From Phytoseiulus persimilis (Eukaryota > Arthropoda > Arachnida > Mesostigmata > Phytoseiidae), in NCBI GenBank assembly GCA_037576195.1, contig CM075102.1, forward strand, positions 46,496,745-46,560,744: a stretch of 64,000 nucleotides of DNA, read 5' to 3'. The notes below the pieces were generated by a model, which was not told the origin of the DNA, searched no databases, and saw only the letters and a program-made list of their open reading frames with translations. Position numbers and translations under genes: made by a program. This document shows, in pieces, positions 1 to 11,100 of the stretch (position 1 is its first letter; every line of letters begins with the position of its first letter).

Positions 1-141
1 CAACGTCCTAGCCGTGATCGTAGGGGCAGAGAATCGGATAGCGACGCGGAAAGAAGAAGCGGAGGAAATTGGAATTATAGGGAGAGCATCATGTCGAAGG
101 ATGTAATAATTACATGCTGAACTGTGTTTTTTTTTTTGCAG

Positions 142-328
142 GACTCGACATGTCGATACAAGTCTGGAGGCCCTTCGTCAAACTCTCGAAGGTCTTGATA
201 TCGACGATCAGCAACGAAAACGACTTGAGCATTTCATCTCGCAAAAACAGAAAGTCGTCGACCTAACTGTTGAGGACTTCGAAAACCTGGGCGAGATCGG
301 CTCAGGAAATGGAGGCGTGGTCAATAAG
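142..328 (+). CDS. Dsor1: MEK exon: helix A region and Gly-rich loop
   Basis: The exon follows a long T tract ending in GCAG and closes at AATAAG|GTAAGC. Its first base completes a codon from an upstream exon (phase 2 in), then 62 codons run from [11 protein letters not shown] to GGVVNK. The asparagine before the last lysine replaces the Phe or Met seen in vertebrate and fly MEK. Confidence 0.9.
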
Positions 329-3300
329 GTAAGCGCTGCGGGTCCAATCCGGAAACGATTTCGGGGAGAGGGGAACGGAGTCAAAACTCCGAGAGTTGTT
401 AAATCACGATAAAAACTCGCGCTGGCGTGCGTAGGAGACGGGAAGGGGGAGGGGGCGCAGCGGGCGGCACTCCTTGGGAGTTGGGGTTTCCTCGGGACGG
501 CACTTCGGCCTTCCACGAGTGTTTTTTTCGGCGGCTGCTCCAGCTCTGCGTGTTCAGAGGAGGCAGCCTTACCCAAAAATTGCCGGTTCGGCCCCGGACG
601 TCGCTCTGAACTTCCACGGCAACTCTTGCAGCGAACATCGGAGAGGGAAGAAAGTGAAAATACAGAATCGATCCAGGTCCCTTGTTTACTTGTCTCAGAG
701 ACCGTGGGTTGCTAGAAAAATCTCACGACTTCCTAGAGCATATTGGGCGGCATCCCCTCGGAAGGAATCAAAGAGGCAAAAACTTGCAAACTCCATTCAT
801 GGCTGCTTCCGCTCTGGTTGCGATCGAAAACGGGCGAGGAAACTGAAAGCGTAACTCAACCCTGCTCCATGATCGCGATTGCGCACGATTGCTCTCGCGC
901 AGTCTCCGTCGATTCCGAGCGCGAACTTGGTCGAAATCAGGAATGGGCATCGAGCCTCTGGGCTGTCGGAGAACATTCTCTGACTTCTCTCCAGGCCGTG
1001 TCAATAATTCACGAAGGCGGCTGCCATCTGAACGGCTAGCAATGTCGGTTGCTAAGAGAAGGAAATCCACTGAGAAGACTCACGCAGGAACAAGAAGCAA
1101 ACGAGCTACTCTCGAGGCAACAACAACCTCCGCGGCAACGACCGCCACAACACTGGTCCGAGTGACCAACCGGTTAAATCTCAGGCAATCCTTCGGAGAA
1201 TCGCATGACTCTACGCCGCTGCGCCTGCGCCGGACTTTCTCACGTTGTTTGCAAACTGTCCTATGTGTTCTGCGAAGCTTTTCCTGTCCGTTCTCAGAGT
1301 GTTGGTCTGTGAGGCTCGTTGGGAGGCGTCGGCCTGGGAGATGGTTCGACTTGTCGCAGATCCTATCTGTTGCTATGTGAAAGAGTTGTGGTCCTGGAAC
1401 CATTTTCAGGAGACGGTTCAGAAATGAGGCTACTTAGAATCCCCAACTCGATTGAGAACCGGAACCGTGACGAAGATAGCCTGAGCCAAGCGTCACAGAA
1501 TGCATATGGGAACTCAAGCTTGAGCCCTCTTCTGGAATAACGACTACAGCTGCTGAGGTGCAGACGCATAATATCCGATTTGTGAGTTCAAAGTACAACG
1601 GCAGCACTCTCAAAACTTCTAGGTGCTGCACAAGCCCAGCGGACTCATCATGGCTCGAAAACTTATTCATCTAGAAGTGAAGCCTAGTATCAGAACTCAA
1701 ATCATTCAAGAGCTCAAAGTGCTCCACAAGTGCAACTCGCCACACATCGTTGGCTTCTATGGAGCTTTCTACAGTGACGGAGAGATCAGTGTCTGCATGG
1801 AGTTTATGGACGGGGGCTCGTTCGATCTGGTTCTCAAGAAAGCCGGTCGAATACCTGAAAACATTCTCGGCAAAGTGACAATCGCCATACTCAAAGGTGA
1901 GTCTTGATCCGAGGAGTTTTGGCAGCAGTTTGAGGGAGCGTTCCGAGGAAGGAATCAGTGTGGAAAGCAAGAGGGATATCGTATTCGATCATCCGAACCA
2001 TTCCAGGTCTGAACTATCTACGCGAAAAGCATCAGATTATGCACCGAGACATCAAACCTAGCAACGTGCTAGTGAATAGTCGAGGAGAAATCAAAATATG
2101 TGATTTTGGTGTCAGCGGTCAGCTCATCGACTCGATGGCGAACTCCTTCGTTGGAACTCGCTCCTACATGTCGCCCGAGAGACTTCAAGGCACCCATTAC
2201 ACAGTGAGTTAGAGCCATCGGTTCTCATTTTCGTTTTCGTTCTAGCCGCGTGTGCTCACAAACTCCTTTGGGACAAACACACGTCCGCGACGTGCAGGAG
2301 GGAACCATGACAACGCTTGGGAAAAAGGGGGAGCGCTGGCGAAAATACGTGCCAGCAAGCTGGCTATCAGTGTCACCATTCACGTTATTCGATATCTTGC
2401 CCGGTCGGTTGTCGTTCGCTCTCCCAATATGCAATTATGTAGCGTGAGAGGTCCCAGACTCCGACATTGACCGGGGTCCTGCGATCCCACCGGTCGCCAT
2501 CCGGACGAGGGTTCAGTTGTTCCATTCGACGCCATTAATTTTTGGACGCGTCTCCTAACCTCATACCATGGTCGTAATCGGCGGAATGGTGCAATAAATT
2601 CTGATCTCCAATGATCGGGAGTAAAGTGATTTACTTGTTCACAGGTGCAATCAGATATCTGGTCATTGGGTCTCTCGCTCGTCGAGATGGCTCTAGGTCG
2701 TTACCCAATCCCTCCTCCGGACGCGAAGGAGCTGTCGGCCATTTTCGGATCTCAGTACAATCCCTTGAACAACCCCCAGGATCAACAGCCGGCCACAATG
2801 TCCATCTTCGAGCTGCTCGATTACATTGTCAATGAACCTCCTCCCACGGTTCCTCAAGGCGTCTTCAGCGATGATTTTAAAGACTTCGTCGATAGATGGT
2901 AAGCGATACGTTGTCGCGTCTCGCCGATGGGCATTAACATAAGTGCTTCGTTCGCCCAGGTTGAAGGGAACGAGGGCAAACCGCCGATCCTCAACCAACA
3001 ACGGCGCGCTTGTTCGATGTACAATTAACAGCCTGAGGCGGCCGCGCTCGACTGCTCCTAAGTCGCTCGAGCAAACCGAGGGTCCTAGGGGATGAAAATT
3101 CGCCGCGACGCCCCCGTATCACATCGGAAAGAGTCGTGCTGCGTTGGGGTTCCGGAGGGCTGCTACCTGTAATCATTCAAAACTTCGCCCAGACTAATGA
3201 TGCGAGACCCACATCACGTGAGGTTGGAAACGCTCTGGAAACATCAGGTCGAACCCCGGTCCCGGCCGAAACCTCAGCAGAGCCACAACGCACAGTGGGT

Positions 3301-3776
3301 TCGTCAGAGTCACAGGAATAAGGCAATGCCGGTCCGATCCTCGACGCACTCAAATGCCTTGATCGTTGCTTTGAACAATCAGGTCCCGCTGAGTCAGAGT
3401 CGTCTCCGACGTGGGGGCTTGGAACTCGGGCAGGAAGTAAACGCTTCCGGAACGGAGATCAGACCGGGAACGATTGTGCTATGCCCTGAAAAAAATCAGG
3501 AGACGATTCCAAGACCGCACCAGCGGATGGTTCGGCATTTCGGGTAGACATCCCGGGAGATCCGCCGGCACAGCTTGCGTTTTACCCTGTTGAGATAACT
3601 CGGATACTTTCTCTGATTGCAGCTTGAAACGCGAACCGACTGAACGGGGAGATCTGAAAACACTGATGGACCACCCGTGGATAAAGAGCAGTGAAAACGA
3701 GAACGTCGACTTCTCGGGCTGGGTTTGCCAGACCGTCGGAGTCACCGACCCCTTGCCGTCCACGCCTCCAGAGTAA
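142..3776 (+). CDS. Dsor1: MAP kinase kinase 1/2 (MEK, Dsor1 type), five 3' coding exons, 5' end outside window
   Basis: Dual-specificity cytoplasmic kinase of the Raf-MEK-ERK cascade that phosphorylates the TEY loop of ERK. Exons 142-328, 1623-1896, 2007-2203, 2645-2898 and 3623-3776 join in phase with GT..AG introns and give about 354 residues; family members are near 390, so roughly the first 35-40 residues are missing to the left. Visible in order: the inhibitory helix region ([19 protein letters not shown]), the Gly-rich loop GSGNGG, the ATP lysine in MARK (codon 1659-1661), MHRDIKPSN (catalytic Asp 2048-2050), DFG (2102-2110), the activation-loop serines of [15 protein letters not shown], and a C-lobe with [14 protein letters not shown]. 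The Pro-rich insert between PPPDAKEL and the IFELLDYIV block is short compared with vertebrate MEK1. The carboxyl end reads [10 protein letters not shown] and stops at TAA. Nothing suggests loss of function. Confidence 0.95.
329..1622 (+). other. MEK intron (longest in the visible part)
   Basis: Lies between two certain MEK exons. Several open frames cross it on both strands, but none has family resemblance. No other element was recognised. Confidence 0.85.
1623..1896 (+). CDS. Dsor1: MEK exon: ATP-lysine lobe
   Basis: The acceptor is ACTTCTAG and the donor AAAG|GTGAGT (phase 0 in, phase 1 out). It codes for [19 protein letters not shown] through [11 protein letters not shown] and contains the invariant MARK lysine and the [13 protein letters not shown] hinge block. 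Confidence 0.95.
2007..2203 (+). CDS. Dsor1: MEK exon: catalytic loop, DFG and activation loop
   Basis: The acceptor is ATTCCAG and the donor TACACA|GTGAGT (phase 1 in, phase 0 out). It holds HRD, KPSN, DFG, the two regulatory serines around SMANS, and [17 protein letters not shown], all as in active MEK enzymes. Confidence 0.95.
2645..2898 (+). CDS. Dsor1: MEK exon: C-lobe
   Basis: The acceptor is TTCACAG and the donor AGATG|GTAAGC (phase 0 in, phase 2 out). It begins [18 protein letters not shown]. The split TG plus C of the next exon gives a cysteine (FVDRC), as expected for the family. Confidence 0.93.
2899..3622 (+). other. MEK last intron
   Basis: Bounded by GTAAGC and TTGCAG. It begins with a short readthrough frame and contains nothing further that I can support. 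Confidence 0.85.
3623..3776 (+). CDS. Dsor1: MEK last coding exon
   Basis: The acceptor is CTGATTGCAG. One base completes the split Cys codon, then [22 protein letters not shown] and [10 protein letters not shown] follow, ending in TAA at 3774-3776 after a short Pro-rich tail. This matches the end of arthropod MEK proteins. Confidence 0.92.
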
Positions 3777-5460
3777 TTTACTGCCCGGCTACGGAACCTC
3801 GGAAACGTAGTGCATTCGGAGCGGCAGAGAAAGCGAGTGAAATCGAGAGAAAGGTGTCCGAGTGATTGAGAGCGAGAGTTCACTTCTTTTCCCCACAAAC
3901 AAGCGGGAAATCCCATGAAAACACACCATATGACAGCCACAAAGCTTTACGTCCACCTTGCCGAAATTTCGTCACACGCCACTGCGCCATTTACAGCATT
4001 CCGCTCGGTTTTGGAACGAGTTCCGGACACCCTATGCATGACGAATGACCAAAAACAAAGAGGAAAGGAGAAATTCCTCGGCTGGTCCGACTTGAACTTT
4101 TAGACTCTCTCCGGTACGCCGGCTTCGAGACGCAGAACTTGTCCGCCCACGTGTGTCCCGAGAGGAAGGGGGAAAGGGAGGGTCCCGAAAATGGGCGTTT
4201 GAGCAACTGCGACGACCAGCCGTCGAACAAGCATTGAGAACTTTCCGGAAGAAAGCTGCACTAGCATCGGCCCAGTGTCCTTCGTTTGATGCATCCCACC
4301 AGCCATCTTTTCCAATAGCACCTTTGAATGGAGCGAGAAAGTCACACCAATTCCCCCTGAAAGTGAGACAGATGAAGCTATTAAACAAAACTCTTATACA
4401 CACCAAAGCAGCCATCACCGTTAGGTCGCTCGTCTGGTCGATGGCTCGCAGCAGTTTACAGTCCAACGGGCCGGCCAGACAGTCGGCTTCCGGCCTTCCG
4501 GGTACTTGTACTACTCCCAGCTCTCTTCCGAGTTTTTTCTTCTCGAGCGCCCACTTTAGGGCATTTTCAAATAGATATTTGACAATTTCCGGGAAGCTCA
4601 CGGACGATCCAGTCCGAGTTTTTAGACTCGGCGTCTTGTTCTCATTTTCCTCACAAGTATTCTACTTATTTATTGAACATTCACTCAAACCATTGACTCA
4701 CGATATACATTGCCATTATTTAAGGATCTTGTTTTCCAAGATTGAGTTCAGTTTTGTGGGACGGCGGCACAGGACGATTTTTGCACTGTACCAACTCATC
4801 CAAACAGTATCCGATATCTATGCATTCCGCTTTGAAATCCTGGAGACGACCGCGATACTTCCGGGTCGATTCTCGGAGACCGGTACGTCTATTCGGCACG
4901 ATACAATCTGAAGCGTATCCTGGAAATCCACTCAGAACTGTTCTGAAACGGAGAGCAGCTCTTCTGGGGGCTGCAACGGAAGCTGTGTTCAGTCTTCGTC
5001 GTTGAACCCATCGGACTTTTGCGGAGCTTCTCGGAAGCTCTCCGTGGAAATCTACCGCGGACGGAGCGATATGAAAATTCATGGGAATTCCTAAAGCTGG
5101 TGGAGCCTTCAACGAAATGTGATTTGTCAGAAGCGAAGACTCCCGAGAACGTTTCCCGGGGACCCGAGGAATCGAAGTCGGAGCAAATCCTGCGGGATAA
5201 AGTATCTCCACAGAAGTCGTCAGACTGAAACAGATGGAATTCAAAGCGGAAAATCACGAGGCTTTACGAGCTGAACCCAAAATCCACTTCTTGTTTCTCA
5301 TCTTTAGGAAGCACGAGCGAACGATGAAGCTCCTCCACAAATCGTTCTACATCGATAATATTTCCGTGAGCGTTAATCTTGGGTCGGATGGACTGTACCT
5401 ATTCCTAACTTTCATGTCTGCCAGAATCACTCTGGAGACGGATCTATATTTGTAAATAAA
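3777..5460 (+). other. MEK 3' untranslated region and flank
   Basis: Follows the MEK stop codon and ends at the first good AATAAA. It contains an unusually long open frame (4153-4911, plus) with hydrophobic stretches but no convincing start, splice partner or family, so I treat it as non-coding. If transcribed to the signal, the 3' UTR would be about 1.7 kb. Confidence 0.4.
5455..5460 (+). promoter_or_regulatory. Candidate poly(A) signal AATAAA
   Basis: First canonical AATAAA downstream of the MEK stop codon on the same strand, in an AT-rich context. Its use by MEK is inferred. Confidence 0.35.
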
Positions 5461-5677
5461 TCATCTGTGATCGGTATGAGCTGAGAGCGGTATTATCTAG
5501 CATCCCTTTTCCTGACTGTTATGACAATCATCTCCTGGGCTCTCGTGACTGTCAGTTCGCGGGAGTCAGATGGTCACATGAATCTTGTGGTGGGATTTTC
5601 TGGAACTCCCGACCAAAACAACGACCGTGCTGTAGTTAGGGACTCATACATGTTGCAGACCCATTTGTTTGTTTCAG

Positions 5678-5842
5678 CGAGAGTTCGAACAGACCAGCTG
5701 GCTTGCAGAGAGACTACCGATCAAGCATACGAACCACTTGGCCATGCAGGACGAACGGTTCATTTTTGTCGCATCGGTCCACATACTGTGCGGAGTGTGG
5801 GTCAAGCAATTTTTCTCGCCCAATTTGACGCTCCGCGCGTCG
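5678..5842 (+). CDS. Exon-like segment, membrane-protein-like, unrecognised
   Basis: A good acceptor (TTTGTTTCAG) opens 55 codons beginning REFEQTSWLAERL and closes at TCG|GTAGGG. The middle is amphipathic to hydrophobic (FIFVASVHILCGVWV). Its layout recalls the last loops of arthropod chemoreceptors, but no diagnostic motif (such as the TYxxxxxQF of insect gustatory receptors) is present, and its phase does not match the next candidate at 6272. It could equally be chance open sequence. Confidence 0.25.
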
Positions 5843-6271
5843 GTAGGGGCATATTTGAATGACCATGCAGTGTCTCACTCTCGTTCGGGTCGACTACAGG
5901 AACTATTGAATTGGGTAAAGGAAAACGCAAAGTTTGATTGTCAACTGACGAACGTCATTTATAAAGCGAATTTACACGAGGAAGGTTGTTGCTTCTGAAA
6001 TCCTTCAGAGTAGCGCCGTCCGCCGTAACGGGCAGCCCTCGCTAAAAGCTTCCGTAGCCACCATTTACATCTAAATACGTCATCGAGAGAGCAAGAGTTC
6101 CGCCTTCCGAGACGTCCCAGCTCCCGGCTCATCGCTCATAATTATTCCGCAGGCTCTCTCTTGCTCGGGTTGTTCAGGGTTCCCGCTGTTCGCGAGCTTT
6201 AATGTTCATCGGGATTCCGTAATAGTTTCACTTGATATATCTAAATATTTGAATTTATTCTCATTATTCAG

Positions 6272-6353
6272 ATACATCGTCTCAATCTCCGGCTTTGTCA
6301 ATGTAATCATTCTCGACATTTTGTTCAACTATATAGATGAAGAAACATTCTGA
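6272..6353 (+). CDS. Possible terminal exon with one transmembrane segment
   Basis: A clean acceptor (CTCATTATTCAG) is followed, in one frame, by a hydrophobic stretch (YIVSISGFVNVIILDILF) and NYIDEETF ending in TGA. It needs a phase-2 partner upstream, and none was found. It may be the remains of a multi-pass membrane protein gene. Confidence 0.22.
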
Positions 6354-7745
6354 GACACAGATCATGTGAGATGTGAAAACCTTTCAATCGTTTCATCGAA
6401 ACCGCTAAGCGAAGAATTTTGACTGAGTTCCTCGATTTTTTCGCTCCCTCAGTCTCACTGCAATGTACACTTTACAAACAAATCCTTCCCAAAGGTCTTC
6501 TATGCTCGATTTCGCGCCTGGAAATCAACTACTCAGTCCTCGATCGCTTCATATGGAGGAACGTTTCGATCGTCACGAGTCACACCTGGTTGTTTCATCA
6601 ATACGATGGCTCAAGTCCTTGTAATCAAGAAGTCATGAAACGATTTTGACGATATCGGCAATTACGATTCCTTTCGGAACCAGTTGATCGCAACCACACG
6701 GAGTCAGAAGAGTGATACAAATCAGATTTTTTCCATAATCACATCGTTCATTGTACAGTTTGGAGTGGAAAATGATGCCGGTGGCCCTCCGGATCTCATT
6801 GTCGTCTCGGTGAGAACTCTAGTTTTTGTGGTTTGGAAATCGACGTAGAAACCTAGTTTCAGAGGAAAAAAATTGGTGCAACTCATGTCTGCGCTAATTT
6901 GTCTTTCATCCCCTACGCGGTTGTACTAGAAGATGGTTTGAGAAATTCTCGTTTGCGAGTCAAATGGCCCACAGGCTTTTTGTACGGACAACGTTCGTGT
7001 CAAGCACCCACCAGACCTAACAGTCCCTGACGGCGGCTCAGGTCTGCTCTTCACTTCGCCAAAGTATTTGTCATCTCAGTGTTAAGCATTCCGTCCTGGG
7101 AGAAATGTGACATGACATTTGCAGCGTTCGTTTCATCCTCCGAATGAGTTGTTCTTGTGACTGTTCCATCGCTCGTGCTGGTTGAGCTTTTGCGGTTCAA
7201 CGAGGTCGCTTCTGTGTTGCTCGTTCAGCTCAGCCAGGCTCTCTCAAAAGTCGTTTGTGGAAACCCTCTTTGATAACCCGTTTGCGATCAGTGATAATCG
7301 TCTTCAATAGCGATGCGGATACTCTCATGAGATTCATAATAGTAGTAATATAGTCTCCGATCATCAGAGCAGTGTCATCATCTTCATGCTTCCACGTGGA
7401 AAATCCTCATTTGATCGCGCTATCACAAGGATGTAATCGACTTTTTCCCTTTATCACAAACTTAACAGATTACAATAACCCTCGGCCGGAACGGCATCGG
7501 TTCCGGTTCAGACGCATCGACGAATTCGCTAGATCTATGATAGGTTGTTTCTTCTTCGGTTGTCGAACCCAACGTGTATCCATTCCGAATGAACGCCAGC
7601 AGAGGAAACTACGACTTCAAAAGAATATCCGTTTGTACTGCTACTCTCGTATCCTGCCCGCTCTGCTGCATCCGCTGAATTTGTTCCATAGCGACCGGGC
7701 TCGAAAGCTGAGGACTTCTTGATTTGAGTCAAGGAAACATGAGGC
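6354..7745. other. Convergent intergenic stretch between MEK side and rhomboid stop
   Basis: Apart from the 51-base segment above I see nothing here. No AATAAA on the minus strand lies close to the rhomboid stop; the nearest is at 6254-6259. Confidence 0.4.
6759..6809 (+). CDS. 51-base exon-like segment
   Basis: Flanked by TTGTACAG and TCG|GTGAGA. It is open in phase 0 for 17 codons (FGVENDAGGPPDLIVVS). It is too short to assign and is reported only because both splice sites are good. Confidence 0.15.
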
Positions 7746-8179
7746 TCAGAAGAAAGCAGCAGAAGCCTGCTGGAACGTGTCGAAGTTTAGCACGTTGTAG
7801 ACGATGGCTCCAGCTACGGCTGCGACGTAGACTACCATTACGATCCAACAGGCCACTTGCTCGCGCAATTTCTGCTCGTAGTTTTTTATGACGACGCAGC
7901 CGACAGTGACGCCGAACGTGACGCCGATGAATGGTGCCAAGAATGTTATGCTTATCCCTTCAGGCTCCGAGACCCTGTCGTACAGAGCGAAGCCGAAATC
8001 GACTGAGGTGAGCATGAAGACCAGTGTGATCCGGAAAAAGAATTTTGAAAGGCCAGAATCAGCGAGTGCGTCGTGATTCAAGAGAGTGTTCGCAAGATGA
8101 GCGCTCAGCAAAGCGTATACGGGACACGACGCTCCGATCAGAAACGCTGATGGATCCGCCACGGAACAGAATACCGACC
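7746..8179 (-). CDS. RHBDL3: Rhomboid last exon: TM4 to C-terminus, altered active site
   Basis: The acceptor is TTGATTTCAG and the stop is TGA at 7748-7746. It codes for SVFCSVADPSAFLIGASCP, then TM5, FLAPFIGVTFGVTVG in TM6, and VIKNYEQKLREQ, the same post-TM6 block as RHBDL3 (NYEQRLQDQ). The residue in the catalytic His place is encoded by CCA (Pro); the residues after the active-site Ser are Cys-Pro. Confidence 0.93.
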
Positions 8180-11100
8180 CTGAAATCAATGATACGCCAT
8201 GAATGGATCCATTCCCGCTTCTACCGAGGGCCGAAAGAGCCTTAGGCAGAAGTCGCTCGGATCAAGAAGCCCGAATGTGACAAAATCCTCGGCACCTCGA
8301 GTGAGACTCCAACCGTTACTGGCAAGAATCGGCCGGATGGCTGATAGCTCGGTCTGAACTCTGAACACATATCTCACCTGCGATTACAGAAGCGATGTAA
8401 ATAAATCCGATACGCCATGAGCCGTGTAGCATTTCAAGGGGCAGCCCCACGAACAATTGTATGATGATGTTGAACACCAAGTGAAGCCATCCGTTATGCA
8501 CCAAAAAGTAGGAAAAATATCTCCATATTTCAAACGACTGTGCTGGATTGAATATAAATATCGATTGAGCGGGAATGGGCTCCGACAGCCCCGCGGGTCC
8601 GACTGTTAGTGAGTAGTATGTGAAGAGAGCGATCTGAAAATTATGCAACGGGTATGAGACAACGACTCCATCAGTGGGCAATGCCATCCGGCCTGTCGCT
8701 TTTGATCCGGCTTCTCGTTATGCCGGAGTGCGGAAGACTTATAAGCGAATAATTTAGGTTCGATGGATGTCGAACGATTCTGATGCAATTGGAGGGCGGA
8801 GCAGTCGACAAGTAGCAACAAACTCTCGCAGACCGTTCGAAACTAATAGATTTTTGATCGCGAGAACAAATCTAAAACGATCCGAAGCAAGAGCCAAACG
8901 AAACGCACAGGACCGATCCCGGAAAGCGCCTCAGTGCCGCTTAAGTAGGGGTTGAAGTCTTCGGACGACCTGCCGAACTACTCTAAAACCCGTTTGCATA
9001 AGATGCGAAGGGAAGAACAAGACTCCCGTGGAAAGAGGAGTACAGGACGAACGTTCGACTTCCATTTAGCCACGGCGACGAACCTTGACTAAGGTTCAGA
9101 TGTTGCGTTGGACAGAATTCCTTCGGAACCCCGTGGATTCTCCCGTCAACGCGATCGATTCCTCCCCTGCCGTATTGGACAATCTCGAGGGGAACTATTC
9201 TCACGGAAGCGGACGAGACATCATAGGAGCCGAAGATATGGCTTGTGAGTCTCCGGAGTGGCTCCGCAGTCTCGGACGTACCCGTTTCAACAAGACCGAC
9301 GAACCGTCTCGTACATATGTGAGCCGAGTGCATACGGCCGAGGGGTCTCGTCGCGCAACGATCTAATATCCGAGCTGAACAAGGCCAGCAGGTGTCAGAT
9401 CACCAAATTGACTGGAGAACCATTTACTCGGGATCGAGCTCTACTCCACGTACAGCCTTCATATCTGGCAGATGTGAGCACTCCTCTCCGCACATCTAGC
9501 TCCTTCAAGAGCAACGATCCCGTACCGGAATGAATTCGTAAATGAGAAGCCTCGGCGGCTCGTCACCTCGGGAGTCGTCATGCAATGACAGCAAGACGGA
9601 TTCGATCGGAGCTTTTATCTGCCGTCGTTGGCGAGATGAAAGACCTAAAGGGAACCGACGGAGGAGGACCTCCCTAACGAACGAACGAACCAACGAGACT
9701 CACGACAGTAGCAGCAGCAACGGAAGGACGTCGTAGGAACGATGCCAGAGAAATGAAAAGGAAGCTACAGGAGATGTAAATGAGGAGATCCGGTTGATTC
9801 GCTCGCTGACTGGAGGACTAGACGGCGCGGCGGTGGTGACAACGACGACGGCAGTGGTTCGTGAACGCTTGGTTCGATCAGCGGAGCAATAGCTCCTCCT
9901 CTCGTTTTCCTCCCTGTCTTGTTCCTTTCTTCGCCGAACGAGCGACCTCGAATAGGGTAAACTAAGCTCGCTAAGCCGAGATGAACTAAATAGACTGAGC
10001 AGCCGAACAACGGAGAGAGAAGCAGCTTTCTCTTTCAGTCGGTAACGGTCCTTCTCGTCTTGGATCGCTGTCCGCCTGCCCAGCCGGTCCCGCAAGCCCT
10101 CGCCAACCTCTTATCCTCACCTGGCAGATGGTGACGAACAACACGAACAAAGGCGGCGGCCAGCAGGTGTAACTATCCGCGTAATATTTCCGATCCCGAT
10201 CGTCCGGAAGAAACTCGCCACCGATTACGTTGACCATCTTGGAGAACAGCGTGTCGGCTCTTCGCACCGAAATCACCGGAATATCATCTTCGGCTATGCA
10301 GTCGTCAAGCCCAGATGAATCCTGGGTAGTATCGCCCGAAGACGCCAACGCTGTTGCCGCAACCGAGGCTGCAAGATACGGGTTGCCGTTGAAGCCGGAG
10401 TGGGGCTCCATACACGCCGGACCGTCCAAATACATCGATTCTGGGGAAAGGTAAAGAAGACAACACATATCGATTGTAGATAACAGACCAAGTCCGTCCG
10501 CTCGCGTGTCGACCTAGCCTGCCCCGTGCGTGGACTCTTTCTTCCGCTCTGACTCTATTATCAAAGACCGCTCGGTCTAGTATCTACACATAGAATGCAT
10601 CCATACACACATTAAGAACCAACTGGCCACATGATTGAAGACGGTCAAACAAGCGGAAGCTTTCTCGGCTTGTGGGACAGAGCGGAGAAATCGATAAGGC
10701 GGCGAACAGATCCGAGAAACGTGAACATCGAGGCAAGGCGTTAGTTTCGGAAGGAACGACACCGAGCGAAAATATTCGACACCCTGAACGAACTCGGGGG
10801 GTTCGGAGCGTGCCGGAGGACGGTTGCCCCAAGCTTGGGCGAACTAACGGGATCAATCTGGCTCGAAGTGTGCTGCGAAAGAATCAGAGGATCCGATCGC
10901 AACATCTGGAGATTTCCATGCCCGAGAGGGAAAGAGACTGGAAGATAGCGACTGTTGACCCCTGCTGCTCCGCATTCTGCTGCGACGAGGTTTTGATGCG
11001 AGGTTAAGAGCTTGAATGCACTCCATACGGTAAACGCAATTTCGCAGGGATGGCTGTGGATCTTTGCAACCTCAAATTTTCTGCGTTTGCGACAAAAACG

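Noticed and set aside
4153-4911. A 252-codon open frame downstream of MEK with hydrophobic patches.
   Set aside because: No recognisable motif and no consistent splice sites. Its first half is Arg/Ser-rich like random frames; it is more simply 3' UTR or flank.
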